Origin: Alteromonadaceae bacterium XY-R5
GTDB lineage: Bacteria; Pseudomonadota; Gammaproteobacteria; Enterobacterales; Alteromonadaceae
DNA: 64,000 bases
Direction: 5' to 3'
Assembly: GCA_001660395.1 (NCBI GenBank)
Contig: LXWE01000010.1
Location: 62,001 to 126,000 of the forward strand
In this document: positions 55,990-64,000 of the stretch, one piece after another
Position numbering within the stretch: position 1 is the stretch's first letter
Layout: each line of letters opens with the position of its first letter
Translations under genes and position numbers: made by a program
Notes under the pieces: model-generated
Database searches by the model: none
Seen by the model: only the letters and a program-made list of their open reading frames with translations
What the model was told of the DNA's origin: nothing

Positions 55990-56823
55990 TTATATGGCTA
56001 CAGGTGCTTTTATATGCGGATGCGCCTCATAATTCAATAAGTTAAAGTCTTCGAAGGTAAATCCAAAGATATCCTTCACCTCTGGGTTCAACGCCATAGT
56101 CGGCGACGCATAAGGTGTTCTGCTCAGCTGCAGCTCTGCCTGTTCCAAATGATTCAGGTACAAATGTGCATCTCCCAGGGTATGCACAAAGTCTCCCGGC
56201 TCCAATCCGCAGACTTGCGCCACCATCAGCGTCAGTAGCGCATAGCTGGCGATATTAAAGGGAACCCCGAGGAAAATGTCGCCGCTACGCTGGTACAATT
56301 GACAGGACAATTTGCCGTCATTCACATAAAACTGGAACAAAGTATGACACGGTGGCAACGCCTGACGACCATTGGCAGCATTCTCTTTCGGCGACACGGA
56401 CACATCGGGCAATACCGATGGATTCCAGGCACTTACAATTAACCTGCGTGAATCAGGATTACGCTTAATTTCATCAATCAGCCAGCTGATTTGATCAACG
56501 ACCTGGCCATCTGCACCCGTCCAGCTGCGCCATTGATGGCCATATACCGGCCCCAGTTCACCATCTTCCGTAGCCCATTCGTCCCAAATGCTGACACCAT
56601 TTGCTTTCAAATAGGCAATATTTGTTTCGCCTTTTAGAAACCAAAGCAACTCATGAATGATAGATTTAAGGTGGCATTTTTTGGTGGTTACCAGAGGAAA
56701 TCCCTGACTCAGATCGAAGCGCATCTGATATCCGAACACACTAATGGTGCCCGTGCCGGTACGGTCTTCTTTCTTATGGCCGTTTTCCATCACATGGCGC
56801 ATTAAATCCAGGTATTGCTTCAT
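55990..56823 (-). CDS. thyA: Thymidylate synthase
   Basis: A 277-residue ThyA (264 in E. coli). It makes dTMP from dUMP with methylenetetrahydrofolate. The catalytic Cys is in [10 protein letters not shown], followed by [23 protein letters not shown]. Arg segment is KEDRTGTGT near residue 20. An insert of about 13 residues ([13 protein letters not shown]) lies before the active-site loop, as in many gammaproteobacteria outside the enterics. It is 6 bases after lgt, as in E. coli. Confidence 0.97.
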   Translation of the reverse strand: MKQYLDLMRHVMENGHKKEDRTGTGTISVFGYQMRFDLSQGFPLVTTKKCHLKSIIHELLWFLKGETNIAYLKANGVSIWDEWATEDGELGPVYGHQWRSWTGADGQVVDQISWLIDEIKRNPDSRRLIVSAWNPSVLPDVSVSPKENAANGRQALPPCHTLFQFYVNDGKLSCQLYQRSGDIFLGVPFNIASYALLTLMVAQVCGLEPGDFVHTLGDAHLYLNHLEQAELQLSRTPYASPTMALNPEVKDIFGFTFEDFNLLNYEAHPHIKAPVAI

Positions 56824-56829
56824 CGGGGA

Positions 56830-57648
56830 TTAACCTCTGCTGGTCGTAGTCGTTGTTTCAAGTTTTTTATGTCTGGCATATGCCCAAATTAATAAAGCGA
56901 TGCCACCAAGGATCATTGGGGTCGACAGAATCTGTCCCTGTGATATCACACCGCCATACAGGCCGATTTGCGCATCCGGTTCACGGAAGTATTCTACGGT
57001 AAACCGGAAACAACCATAACCCGTTAAGAACAGTCCACTGATAGCGCCCAGGGGACGAGATTTACGGGAAAACAGCCATAAAATCGTAAACAGTAAGACA
57101 CCTTCAAGGGCAAACTCGTATAACTGTGACGGGTGACGTGGCATAGGTCCGGCATTCGGGAAAATGATCGCCCACGGCACATCGGTAGTCCGGCCCCACA
57201 ATTCTGCATTAATAAAATTACCCAGACGCCCGGCCCCTAAGCCAATAGGTACAAGCGGTGCAACGAAATCGCCCACGGCTAAAAAGTGACTTCTCTTCTT
57301 CCGGGCAAATACCCACATTGCCGTGATAACACCGAGTAAGCCGCCATGAAACGACATCCCCCCGGTCCAGATCTTAAACAGATAGGTAGGGTCTTGCAGA
57401 AAGAAATCAAACTGATAGAACAACACATAGCCGATTCGTCCCCCCAGGATCACCCCCAGGAAGCCCCAGAACAGTAGATCGCCCAGTTCCTGTTCATTCC
57501 ACTGGGTACGTGGCAAACGCTTTTTCGCCAGCCACCAGGCTGCAATAAAGCCAATCAAATACATCAGGCCATACCATCTTGGGCTGATGGGACCCAGATT
57601 AATGATGGTCGGGTCAATATGGGGAAGGGTAAAATACTGATTCGACAT
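56830..57648 (-). CDS. lgt: Prolipoprotein diacylglyceryl transferase
   Basis: A 272-residue inner-membrane enzyme with seven hydrophobic spans. Key segments are [22 protein letters not shown] and the Lgt signature [18 protein letters not shown]. It attaches diacylglycerol to the lipobox Cys of prolipoproteins, for example of the lipoprotein at 61583. It is with thyA in a conserved pair. Confidence 0.96.
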   Translation of the reverse strand: MSNQYFTLPHIDPTIINLGPISPRWYGLMYLIGFIAAWWLAKKRLPRTQWNEQELGDLLFWGFLGVILGGRIGYVLFYQFDFFLQDPTYLFKIWTGGMSFHGGLLGVITAMWVFARKKRSHFLAVGDFVAPLVPIGLGAGRLGNFINAELWGRTTDVPWAIIFPNAGPMPRHPSQLYEFALEGVLLFTILWLFSRKSRPLGAISGLFLTGYGCFRFTVEYFREPDAQIGLYGGVISQGQILSTPMILGGIALLIWAYARHKKLETTTTTSRG

Positions 57649-57682
57649 AGTTGTTCTTAAATCCTTGCGGCTACCAATAATA

Positions 57683-57703
57683 GCCCGGCCATCAGCACCG
57701 GGC
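57683..57703 (-). terminator. Weak hairpin after ptsP
   Basis: GCCCGG (57683-57688) and CCGGGC (57698-57703) with a 9-base loop, followed on the minus strand by TATTATT. It lies about 95 bases after the ptsP stop and upstream of lgt, so it may partly separate the two. Confidence 0.3.
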
Positions 57704-57798
57704 GGCCTATTGTAGCCTTGTCTTGTGTGGGAAATACAGGGTTAAGACCATCGAGTCCCATGAAGGTTGTATGACATTGGCTTTTTCTGGTGCAGGGA

Positions 57799-60087
57799 TT
57801 AGATCCCCGCGCGCACCAGTCCACCTAATCCGATGGTCTCAAGATAATGATTAATGCGGTTTTTAACTTCTCTGGGTTCATCCAGCGCCAGCACCTCGGC
57901 CAGTAAGGCCTTAGCATCAGACAAATCGACGCTGCGGATCACCCATTTCACTTTGAGCAGATTATGGCTGTTCATGCTCAGGCTTCGATACCCCATAGCC
58001 AACAATAAAATCGCGCCACCAGGTTCACCGGCAAGCTCACCACACACAGTCACCGGCGTATTTAACTGATTCGCCTGCTGTACTATGTTATTCAGGGCCG
58101 CCAACACCGCCGGATGATAACTATCATACAAAGGTGCAACACGTGGGTTATTGCGATCCACCGCCAGCAAATACTGAGTTAAATCGTTACTGCCAACAGA
58201 AAAGAAATCCACTTTCGCTGCCAGTTGTGGCAAATGATAGAGCACAGAAGGTACTTCCAGCATGACCCCAATCTTGGGCATCAATAAGGCGCCTTCCGGC
58301 ATTTTTTCTTCATCAGCCACTTCGTAGTAAGCCTGCTTAATCAAGCGCTTGGCTTCCACTACTTCAGAGACTGTAGTGATCATTGGCAACATGATTTTCA
58401 GATTGCCGTAACCTATGTTGGCGCGCAGCATCGCGCGTACCTGTACCAGGAAAATCTCCGGATGGTCCAGCGTCAGGCGGATCCCACGCCAGCCTAAAAA
58501 TGGGTTTTCCTCGTTAATCGGAAAATACGGTAACGGCTTATCACCGCCCACATCCAGGGTGCGCATGCAAATTTCTTTGCCTGGATAAGCCTTCAGCATT
58601 GAACGGTATAAACTGCACTGCTCCTGTTCCGAAGGAAAACGCTGGCGCAACATAAAGGGCACTTCGGTCCGATACAGACCCACGCCCTCGCCGCTATGCA
58701 TATGGCTATTTTCAAGCTCAGCCGACAGACCTGCGTTAATCAGTAAACTGACGTCACAACCATCAATGGTCACAGCCTCAAGGTCTGCCTGTTTTAATAT
58801 CCGTTCTGACAGCAACTGCTCTTCGGCGACAAGCTGTTTAAATTCTTCACGTACGCTTTCAGATGGCGCAACAATCACGGCGCCCGAATAACCATCGAGC
58901 AGGATTTCCTTGCCTTCCAGCAAGCTCAGAGGTACATCCGTTAAGCCCATTACCGCAGGTAAGCCCATGGCTCTGGCGAGTATGGCGGCGTGAGAGTTAT
59001 TCGAGCCACGCATGGAAATAATGCCGCGCAGCTTATCCCTGGGGAACTCCGCCAGCATCGGGGCGCTGACTTCTTCCGCGATCAGAATACTTTCTCCGAC
59101 CGAGGCCAGTTTTTTGGATAGATCCTGTTCTGAATGCAGTAAATTGACCAACACCCGGTTGGCTAAATCTTCCACATCAATGGCACGTTCCTGCATGTAG
59201 GGATCGTTCATGCTTCGAAACTGATTCACATACACATCCACCACCAGTTTAAGTGCCGATGGCGCATCCCAGCCTTGCTGAATTTTCGCTTCAACTTCGG
59301 TGCCTAAACTGTTGGCATCGAGTAATTGGTGATAAAGCTGGAAAATCCCCTGTACATCATCAGGCACAGACGTCGCAATGCGCGAAGACAAATCGGCCAC
59401 CTGTTCGCGGGTTTGGTATACCGCCTGTTTAAATCTGGCCAGCTCGCCTTCCGCATCATCACTGCGTCGGGCAACATGATTACGTAAATTCACCTTAAGA
59501 TCGGCAATATAACCAATTCCTATGGCCAGACCGGTTGAACCAGGTACACCGCGTAATGGCTTTTGCCAATGACTGGTAGTGCCAGAGTCGTTAACCGTTA
59601 GAATGCCACGCGCTTCCGCATGGGCAATCTCGAGTGCCAGCTGAGTTGCCAGCGTGACCAGAAAGGCTTCTTCATCTTCACTGAATTTACGGCGCTTACG
59701 CTGCTGCAGCGTAATCACACCCAACACCCTGCGCTGATGAATAATCGGCGCACCAAGAAAGGCGTGGTAGTTTTCTTCTTTGACTTCGGGATAGTGTTTA
59801 AATCTGGGGTGAGCAGGTGCATCACTGATGTTGATGGGTTCTTCCCGCTGGCCGATTAAACCAATCAAACCTTCCGAGAACCCAATAGCCACATGACCAA
59901 TGGCGTCGGGCGCCAAACCGTCTGTGGCCACCAACAACAGATTTTGCTCTTCGTAATTGGCCAAATACACCGAGCAGGAATCCACCTTCAATGCATCTTT
60001 CACTCGTGATGCTACGCAGCTCAGGGCGTTATCCAGATCAGGGATCTGATTCACTTCCTGCACAATACGTTTGAGGGTGGTTAACAT
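57799..60087 (-). CDS. ptsP: Phosphoenolpyruvate--protein phosphotransferase PtsP (enzyme I-Ntr)
   Basis: A 762-residue protein. N-terminal GAF domain (about 18-160), then the PTS enzyme I modules: phosphohistidine swivel with RGSNNSHAAILARAMGLP, and the PEP-binding barrel with RTEVPFMLR, MLRANIGYGNLKIMLPMI, and CGELAGEPGGAILLLAMG. It passes phosphate from PEP to NPr in the nitrogen PTS. rppH is 56 bases upstream on the same strand, as in E. coli. Confidence 0.95.
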   Translation of the reverse strand: MLTTLKRIVQEVNQIPDLDNALSCVASRVKDALKVDSCSVYLANYEEQNLLLVATDGLAPDAIGHVAIGFSEGLIGLIGQREEPINISDAPAHPRFKHYPEVKEENYHAFLGAPIIHQRRVLGVITLQQRKRRKFSEDEEAFLVTLATQLALEIAHAEARGILTVNDSGTTSHWQKPLRGVPGSTGLAIGIGYIADLKVNLRNHVARRSDDAEGELARFKQAVYQTREQVADLSSRIATSVPDDVQGIFQLYHQLLDANSLGTEVEAKIQQGWDAPSALKLVVDVYVNQFRSMNDPYMQERAIDVEDLANRVLVNLLHSEQDLSKKLASVGESILIAEEVSAPMLAEFPRDKLRGIISMRGSNNSHAAILARAMGLPAVMGLTDVPLSLLEGKEILLDGYSGAVIVAPSESVREEFKQLVAEEQLLSERILKQADLEAVTIDGCDVSLLINAGLSAELENSHMHSGEGVGLYRTEVPFMLRQRFPSEQEQCSLYRSMLKAYPGKEICMRTLDVGGDKPLPYFPINEENPFLGWRGIRLTLDHPEIFLVQVRAMLRANIGYGNLKIMLPMITTVSEVVEAKRLIKQAYYEVADEEKMPEGALLMPKIGVMLEVPSVLYHLPQLAAKVDFFSVGSNDLTQYLLAVDRNNPRVAPLYDSYHPAVLAALNNIVQQANQLNTPVTVCGELAGEPGGAILLLAMGYRSLSMNSHNLLKVKWVIRSVDLSDAKALLAEVLALDEPREVKNRINHYLETIGLGGLVRAGI

Positions 60088-60143
60088 AGTTTGTCCTGCG
60101 TTACCTGGGTTAAGTCTGAGTAAGCTCCGTTATCTGACGCGTA

Positions 60144-60683
60144 TCATCTTTCTTGATGATGACGACGTCGACGTTTCGGTTTTGGGTTCCCCCCTTGCGG
60201 ACCGATTTTCACCGGCATGGCAAAGGACGCAAATTCTTTTAATACACGACGATAAACGTCGCGCTTGAAAGACACTACGTTGCGAATTGGATACCAGTAG
60301 CTCACCCACCGCCAATCATCAAATTCAGGGTGGCCAGACTTCAGTAAGTCCACATCCTGTTCTTTGCAGGTAAGCTGGAGTAAAAACCATTTTTGTTTTT
60401 GGCCGATACATACCGGCTCTGATCCTTGACGAATCAGTCGTTTTGGAAGTTTATATCTGACCCAATTTTTGGTCACCGCGATGATTTTCACATCTTGCGG
60501 GGATAATCCGACTTCCTCATGCAGCTCGCGATACATCGCCTGTTCAGCAGTTTCACCTTGATCGATTCCGCCTTGTGGAAACTGCCATGAATGCTGGCCA
60601 TAGCGTCTTGCCCAAAATACCTGCCCCATCCTGTTGCAAATCACTATGCCGACATTCGCGCGGAATCCTTCGGCATCAATCAC
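60144..60683 (-). CDS. rppH: RNA pyrophosphohydrolase
   Basis: A 179-residue Nudix protein. The Nudix box is [23 protein letters not shown], with WQFPQGGID before it. It removes pyrophosphate from the 5' end of RNA to start decay. The C-terminus is basic and longer than the core ([12 protein letters not shown]). Order rppH-ptsP and the divergent mutH match E. coli. Confidence 0.96.
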   Translation of the reverse strand: MIDAEGFRANVGIVICNRMGQVFWARRYGQHSWQFPQGGIDQGETAEQAMYRELHEEVGLSPQDVKIIAVTKNWVRYKLPKRLIRQGSEPVCIGQKQKWFLLQLTCKEQDVDLLKSGHPEFDDWRWVSYWYPIRNVVSFKRDVYRRVLKEFASFAMPVKIGPQGGNPKPKRRRRHHQER

Positions 60684-60852
60684 TTAGACTCCTGGGCACA
60701 CAAATCTCTTATGTCAGGCATTCTTCCACAAACTCCGCCGCTTTCAAAGCACTAATATTTTTGCCGATTTATCGTCTCCTTCTGACCCATCCCTTGACTG
60801 CTGTTGCCCGAGCGTTACCATGCCAGCCAAGCAACCGAGGTTTCCGACAATT

Positions 60853-61551
60853 ATGATGCAGCCCCCCGACAGTCCCCCTAGCTCAGAACAGCAACTGATG
60901 CTGCGTGCCAGCGCGCTGGCAGGACTGACACTGGGTGAATTAGCCGACTGGGCAGGCGTAGCTGTGCCACAGGATTTTCGACGTGAAAAGGGTTGGACCG
61001 GCCAGCTTATTGAACGCTGGCTTGGTGCTGAGGCTGGTTCTCGGCCTGAGCAGGACTTTCCTGAGTTGGGCATCGAGTTAAAAACCGTACCGATTGACGC
61101 GCTGGGCAAACCGCTCGAAACCACCTATGTATGTTTTGCCCCTTTAACCGGGATTGCCGGACAGCGTTGGGAACAAAGTAATGTTCGGCACAAACTGGCG
61201 CGGGTACTCTGGCTGCCCGTAGAAGGGAGTCGCGACATTCCACCTGGACAGCGCCGAGTCGGCGCCCCGGTTTTGTGGTCTCCCAACACAGACGAGCTTC
61301 TTTTGCTGCAACAGGACTGGGAAGAACTTATGGATATGATTTCCTTAGGCCAAGTGGAACAAATCACCGCCAGAGTAGGTCAGGTATTACAGTTGCGCCC
61401 GAAAGCTGCCAACGGGAAGGCCCTTACTCAGGCCATTGGATCCCATGGCCAGCCAATCCAAACGCGGCCAAGGGGCTTTTATTTACGCAAAAACTTTACT
61501 CAAAATATTTTGCTGCAACATTTGTACTTGTCCGAGAACCCGTTAGCATAG
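60853..61551 (+). CDS. mutH: DNA mismatch repair endonuclease MutH
   Basis: A 232-residue MutH from the ATG at 60853 (229 in E. coli); a longer in-frame start at 60820 has no ribosome site. The active-site sequence is [17 protein letters not shown] (D-x-n-ExK type), and [11 protein letters not shown] and [13 protein letters not shown] are typical. It nicks the unmethylated strand at hemimethylated GATC. mutL is also in this window. Confidence 0.95.
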   Translation: MMQPPDSPPSSEQQLMLRASALAGLTLGELADWAGVAVPQDFRREKGWTGQLIERWLGAEAGSRPEQDFPELGIELKTVPIDALGKPLETTYVCFAPLTGIAGQRWEQSNVRHKLARVLWLPVEGSRDIPPGQRRVGAPVLWSPNTDELLLLQQDWEELMDMISLGQVEQITARVGQVLQLRPKAANGKALTQAIGSHGQPIQTRPRGFYLRKNFTQNILLQHLYLSENPLA

Positions 61552-61582
61552 GCTGAGATAAATTAAGGGAGATACACCTGAT

Positions 61583-61969
61583 ATGCGTATTCTATTGTTA
61601 GGATTATTCGGCGCGTTACTTTGCGCCTGTGCCGAAATGCCATCTGAAGACCAGGCAAAAGCCGCCGACTACGGCAGCAAGCCCGAGAACTACCAGGAAA
61701 TCGTGAAAAACTATTATAAGTTTTCCCTGAGCGATCCTGATTCTGCCCTGTATGACACTATTTCCGAACCCCGCCGCTACTGGCTGGCGAGCAAACTGGA
61801 AGGGGCCAAATACGGCTATCTGGTATGCGCAACGCTGAACAGCAAAAACATGTTTGGTGCCTATTCAGGCTATGAAACCAACGCGCTGCTGATCCACAAT
61901 GGCGAAGTCATCGAGCATATTTCCGGGGGCTCCTGGGGTGGACAAAACATCTGCCCTAAAGCCGAATAA
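61583..61969 (+). CDS. Small lipoprotein
   Basis: A 128-residue protein. The signal peptide ends in the lipobox LCAC, with lipidated Cys16. The mature part (about 17-128) is not recognised; it has FSLSDPDSALYDTISEPRRYWL and YLVCATLNSKNMFGAYSGYE. GGGAG lies about 11 bases before the ATG. It ends 18 bases before the convergent AraC-type gene. Confidence 0.75.
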   Translation: MRILLLGLFGALLCACAEMPSEDQAKAADYGSKPENYQEIVKNYYKFSLSDPDSALYDTISEPRRYWLASKLEGAKYGYLVCATLNSKNMFGAYSGYETNALLIHNGEVIEHISGGSWGGQNICPKAE

Positions 61970-61987
61970 ACGGTTCAAATTCAGGCG

Positions 61988-63112
61988 TCAGAGCGAGGGC
62001 TTGCTGTCATCGGCCAAGCTCTCTCGCTGGCCCATCTTCTCGACGTATTTAATAAACATCCCACTCAGAAATTTTTCTGAATTGAACCCCAACCGTTTGG
62101 CTACCGAAGACACTTTAGCATCCGTACGCAGTAACACTTTTTTCGCATACTCTAGCCGGTAATGGTAAATAAACGCGCGGAAGTTACGTTTGAGCAATGT
62201 ACGAGTCGCAGCGGCCAGTAACAAAGGCTCAACCCCTGCAGCATCGGCCAACTGGCGTAACCGTAAACCAATTTTCTTGTAGGCTCGATAACGAATAATG
62301 GCCTGCTCTGCGCGACCAAGCGCAACTCGCATCTGCTCCTGACTGAACTGACTTTGCTCCAGTTGCTGGTAACTGAAAGGCGCCGGAGAAAAACGGCTGG
62401 GCAACATCAGAGTTTGAAACAAAACTAAAAACACCGCCGCATACAACAGATTAATTATCGTCGGCCAATGGGGCAGCATAACCAGGTCAAAGCCAATCAG
62501 GGTTACCATAATCACCACGGCAAACGCCAGGCTGACCAGACCACCAAATGCCCCCATGGCTACCGGCATTTTGTAAAACTGAACGTCGACAACCTGATCA
62601 GATAAACAATGTCTGTACTCCTGTAACCGTTCTGTCATTTGCACCGCCAGTACCAACACAGTGAAACCGTTGAGTAGATACAGGCAGTAGATAGGCCAGT
62701 TATTTTCTATGCCTCCACTGGGGGGACTTTCCAGTAGGGCCAGCTTGGTGTCGGCAGGCAAGATTGCCAGAGACAGCTGCGCCAGCGCCAGCACCGCAAT
62801 GATACCCGGAAAAATCCAGTTACTCGGCGGCGGCGTTTCCAGCACCAGACGATTCACACTCAGATTTAATAGCCAGCTTTGCAAGGTGGGTATAAACAAC
62901 GTGCACCAACTGAGTACGCTCAGCTCTGTTGTCAGTCCAAAGGCACGAATATTGTCATCTATCAGAATCAGCGGCCACAACAGCAACGCTATCAGCAGGG
63001 GGGTACGGTAGGGTAATCGTTCAAACCTGCCCCAGACCACCAGCAGGGTAACAAGCCACAACAGGCCCATACCCATAAGGATGCCCTGAAGCCATTGGGG
63101 CAGGCTTTGCAT
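61988..63112 (-). CDS. AraC family regulator with membrane sensor
   Basis: A 374-residue protein. The N-terminal about 240 residues hold roughly seven membrane helices; the C-terminal about 90 residues are an AraC helix-turn-helix domain (RALLKRNFRAFIYHYRLEYAKKVLL and VSSVAKRLGFNSEKFLSGMFIKYV). This membrane-anchored regulator layout suggests direct sensing in the membrane. The target genes are not known. It follows the YgiF-like gene by 6 bases. Confidence 0.82.
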   Translation of the reverse strand: MQSLPQWLQGILMGMGLLWLVTLLVVWGRFERLPYRTPLLIALLLWPLILIDDNIRAFGLTTELSVLSWCTLFIPTLQSWLLNLSVNRLVLETPPPSNWIFPGIIAVLALAQLSLAILPADTKLALLESPPSGGIENNWPIYCLYLLNGFTVLVLAVQMTERLQEYRHCLSDQVVDVQFYKMPVAMGAFGGLVSLAFAVVIMVTLIGFDLVMLPHWPTIINLLYAAVFLVLFQTLMLPSRFSPAPFSYQQLEQSQFSQEQMRVALGRAEQAIIRYRAYKKIGLRLRQLADAAGVEPLLLAAATRTLLKRNFRAFIYHYRLEYAKKVLLRTDAKVSSVAKRLGFNSEKFLSGMFIKYVEKMGQRESLADDSKPSL

Positions 63113-63118
63113 CTTAGG

Positions 63119-64000
63119 TTACCAGTACACGTCTTGTTGCAAAGCAGCGTTGCGGCTTTGCTCCATGACTTGCCAAAGTGCCTGTAGCTTTTCCTGACTC
63201 CAGGCCATTAACGCATTAGTATCCTCAATACCGGCAGCAGGTAATTCAAGCTGCAATGACTGCAGCATTCGCAGTTCTTCAATGCCATCGAGAATATCAA
63301 GCCAGGGGGCACGGAATTGATCCGGCTTATCAGAAAACACATTCGCCAGCAGGAACCCTTCATATAAGGCCTGTCGAATAAGCCCCTCATTACTCATGTA
63401 GGTTGAAACACTTTGTGGGATTTGGCCCGGTAACGCTGCCGCCACACTTTGCCAGCGCTGTTTCAGACATTCTCTGGCTTCGCGCTGCAAAGGCGCCTGC
63501 CATGCATCTCCAAGTTCACGCCAGGGCTTTTGCCAAAGCAACTTACTCAATGCCAGTTGAACTTTACCACCATCACCAGTCAACAAAATCTGCTCGGGCT
63601 GATACTGCTGTAAAATCCCCTGCTGACGTCCATGCAGGTAGCTAAGCAGCTCCGGTGACTTACCCAAACGTTTCTGATAAGGGCCTTTCTTTGAACGCAG
63701 CCCTTTTATCGCCAACAGGCCCTCCAGCCAATGCCAGCGCTGACGATAGAGCGTTAAACTTTGTTGACACTGCTGTAACACTTCGGCACCCAGCAATGGC
63801 GCATACAGTTGCATGGTTTGCTCTAGCATTGCCAATGCCTGGTTCAGACGACGTAAATCTTTTAAATGGGTAGAATCGAGATAACAAGCTTCCTGATGCA
63901 ACCACTGACTTAAGAGTGTTTCCAGCGCCTGGCAAAGCCCGGTTTCCACATCCACATTATCCGTCAGCTCGAGAAAACGCGGTAACTCGCGCCCTTCAAG
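63119..64000 (-). CDS. ygiF: YgiF-like inorganic triphosphatase (CHAD part), 5' part missing at window edge
   Basis: The minus-strand frame is open to the right edge (LEGRELPRFLELTDNVDVETG-type join), so the gene continues beyond the window; the GTG at 63955 is not the true start. The visible 293 residues are the C-terminal CHAD domain. DVETGLCQALETLLSQWLHQEA matches the E. coli YgiF region after the CYTH domain. YgiF is an inorganic triphosphatase of the CYTH family. The CYTH catalytic half is not in the window. Confidence 0.8.
   Translation of the reverse strand, partial: LEGRELPRFLELTDNVDVETGLCQALETLLSQWLHQEACYLDSTHLKDLRRLNQALAMLEQTMQLYAPLLGAEVLQQCQQSLTLYRQRWHWLEGLLAIKGLRSKKGPYQKRLGKSPELLSYLHGRQQGILQQYQPEQILLTGDGGKVQLALSKLLWQKPWRELGDAWQAPLQREARECLKQRWQSVAAALPGQIPQSVSTYMSNEGLIRQALYEGFLLANVFSDKPDQFRAPWLDILDGIEELRMLQSLQLELPAAGIEDTNALMAWSQEKLQALWQVMEQSRNAALQQDVYW

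Noticed and set aside
1-64000. Prophage, insertion sequence, integron or defence system
   Set aside because: No transposase, integrase, capsid, restriction or toxin-antitoxin genes were recognised; the order is largely that of the core chromosome.

Overview
The window is a continuous piece of a gammaproteobacterial chromosome. Gene order and protein families point to the Alteromonadales (Alteromonadaceae-like). This is inferred from whole blocks of conserved order: nnrD-tsaE-amiB-mutL-miaA-hfq-hflX-hflK-hflC with divergent queG, rsd near nudC and hemE, rpsF-rpsR-rplI, and rppH-ptsP-lgt-thyA with divergent mutH. Richness in c-di-GMP and chemotaxis-type signalling proteins also fits. No rRNA, tRNA, insertion sequence, prophage or CRISPR array is visible. 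Both edges cut a gene: fpr on the left and a ygiF-like triphosphatase on the right.

Layout. 1-7 kb: fpr (partial), the agmatine-to-putrescine pair aguA-aguB, a glutathione transferase, ferrochelatase with a DUF4112 gene, an AbgT-type transporter and a small membrane protein. 7-17 kb: the hfq/mutL/hflKC superoperon on the minus strand. 17-24 kb: queG, hemE, a possible small RNA, nudC, rsd, zur, a cheX-like gene, a YjbQ-family gene, an OmpA-type protein with calcium-binding repeats, and dps. 24-31 kb: a solitary second EF-G gene, an aldo/keto reductase, an output-less HBM sensor protein, dnaB and a DUF4097 protein. 31-38 kb: an ECF sigma/anti-sigma pair feeding the DUF4097 gene, yiiM, rpsF-rpsR-rplI (no priB), an NfeD/SPFH pair, and a TonB-ECF sigma-membrane protein operon. 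38-48 kb: an MHYT hybrid kinase with an HD-GYP regulator, an AGE-family sugar epimerase, a transglutaminase-like protein, a REC-GGDEF regulator and a PIN-PhoH ATPase. 48-64 kb: rapA, rluA, a DUF3530 protein, an AmpG-like transporter, a PAS-GGDEF plus REC-CheC pair, thyA, lgt, ptsP, rppH, mutH, a lipoprotein, a membrane-bound AraC regulator and the ygiF-like gene.

How the genes work together. Most is housekeeping: haem synthesis, mismatch repair, membrane proteolysis control, tRNA modification, ribosome and replication. The accessory content is mainly signalling. Five proteins handle c-di-GMP or CheY-like phosphorylation (HD-GYP, two GGDEF, CheX, REC-CheC), and there is a large MHYT phosphorelay kinase. 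Two ECF sigma factors each lie next to a single-span membrane protein likely to be the anti-sigma factor. The least explained elements are a predicted small RNA of about 86 nt between hemE and nudC, the HBM sensor without an output domain, and the two ECF modules.
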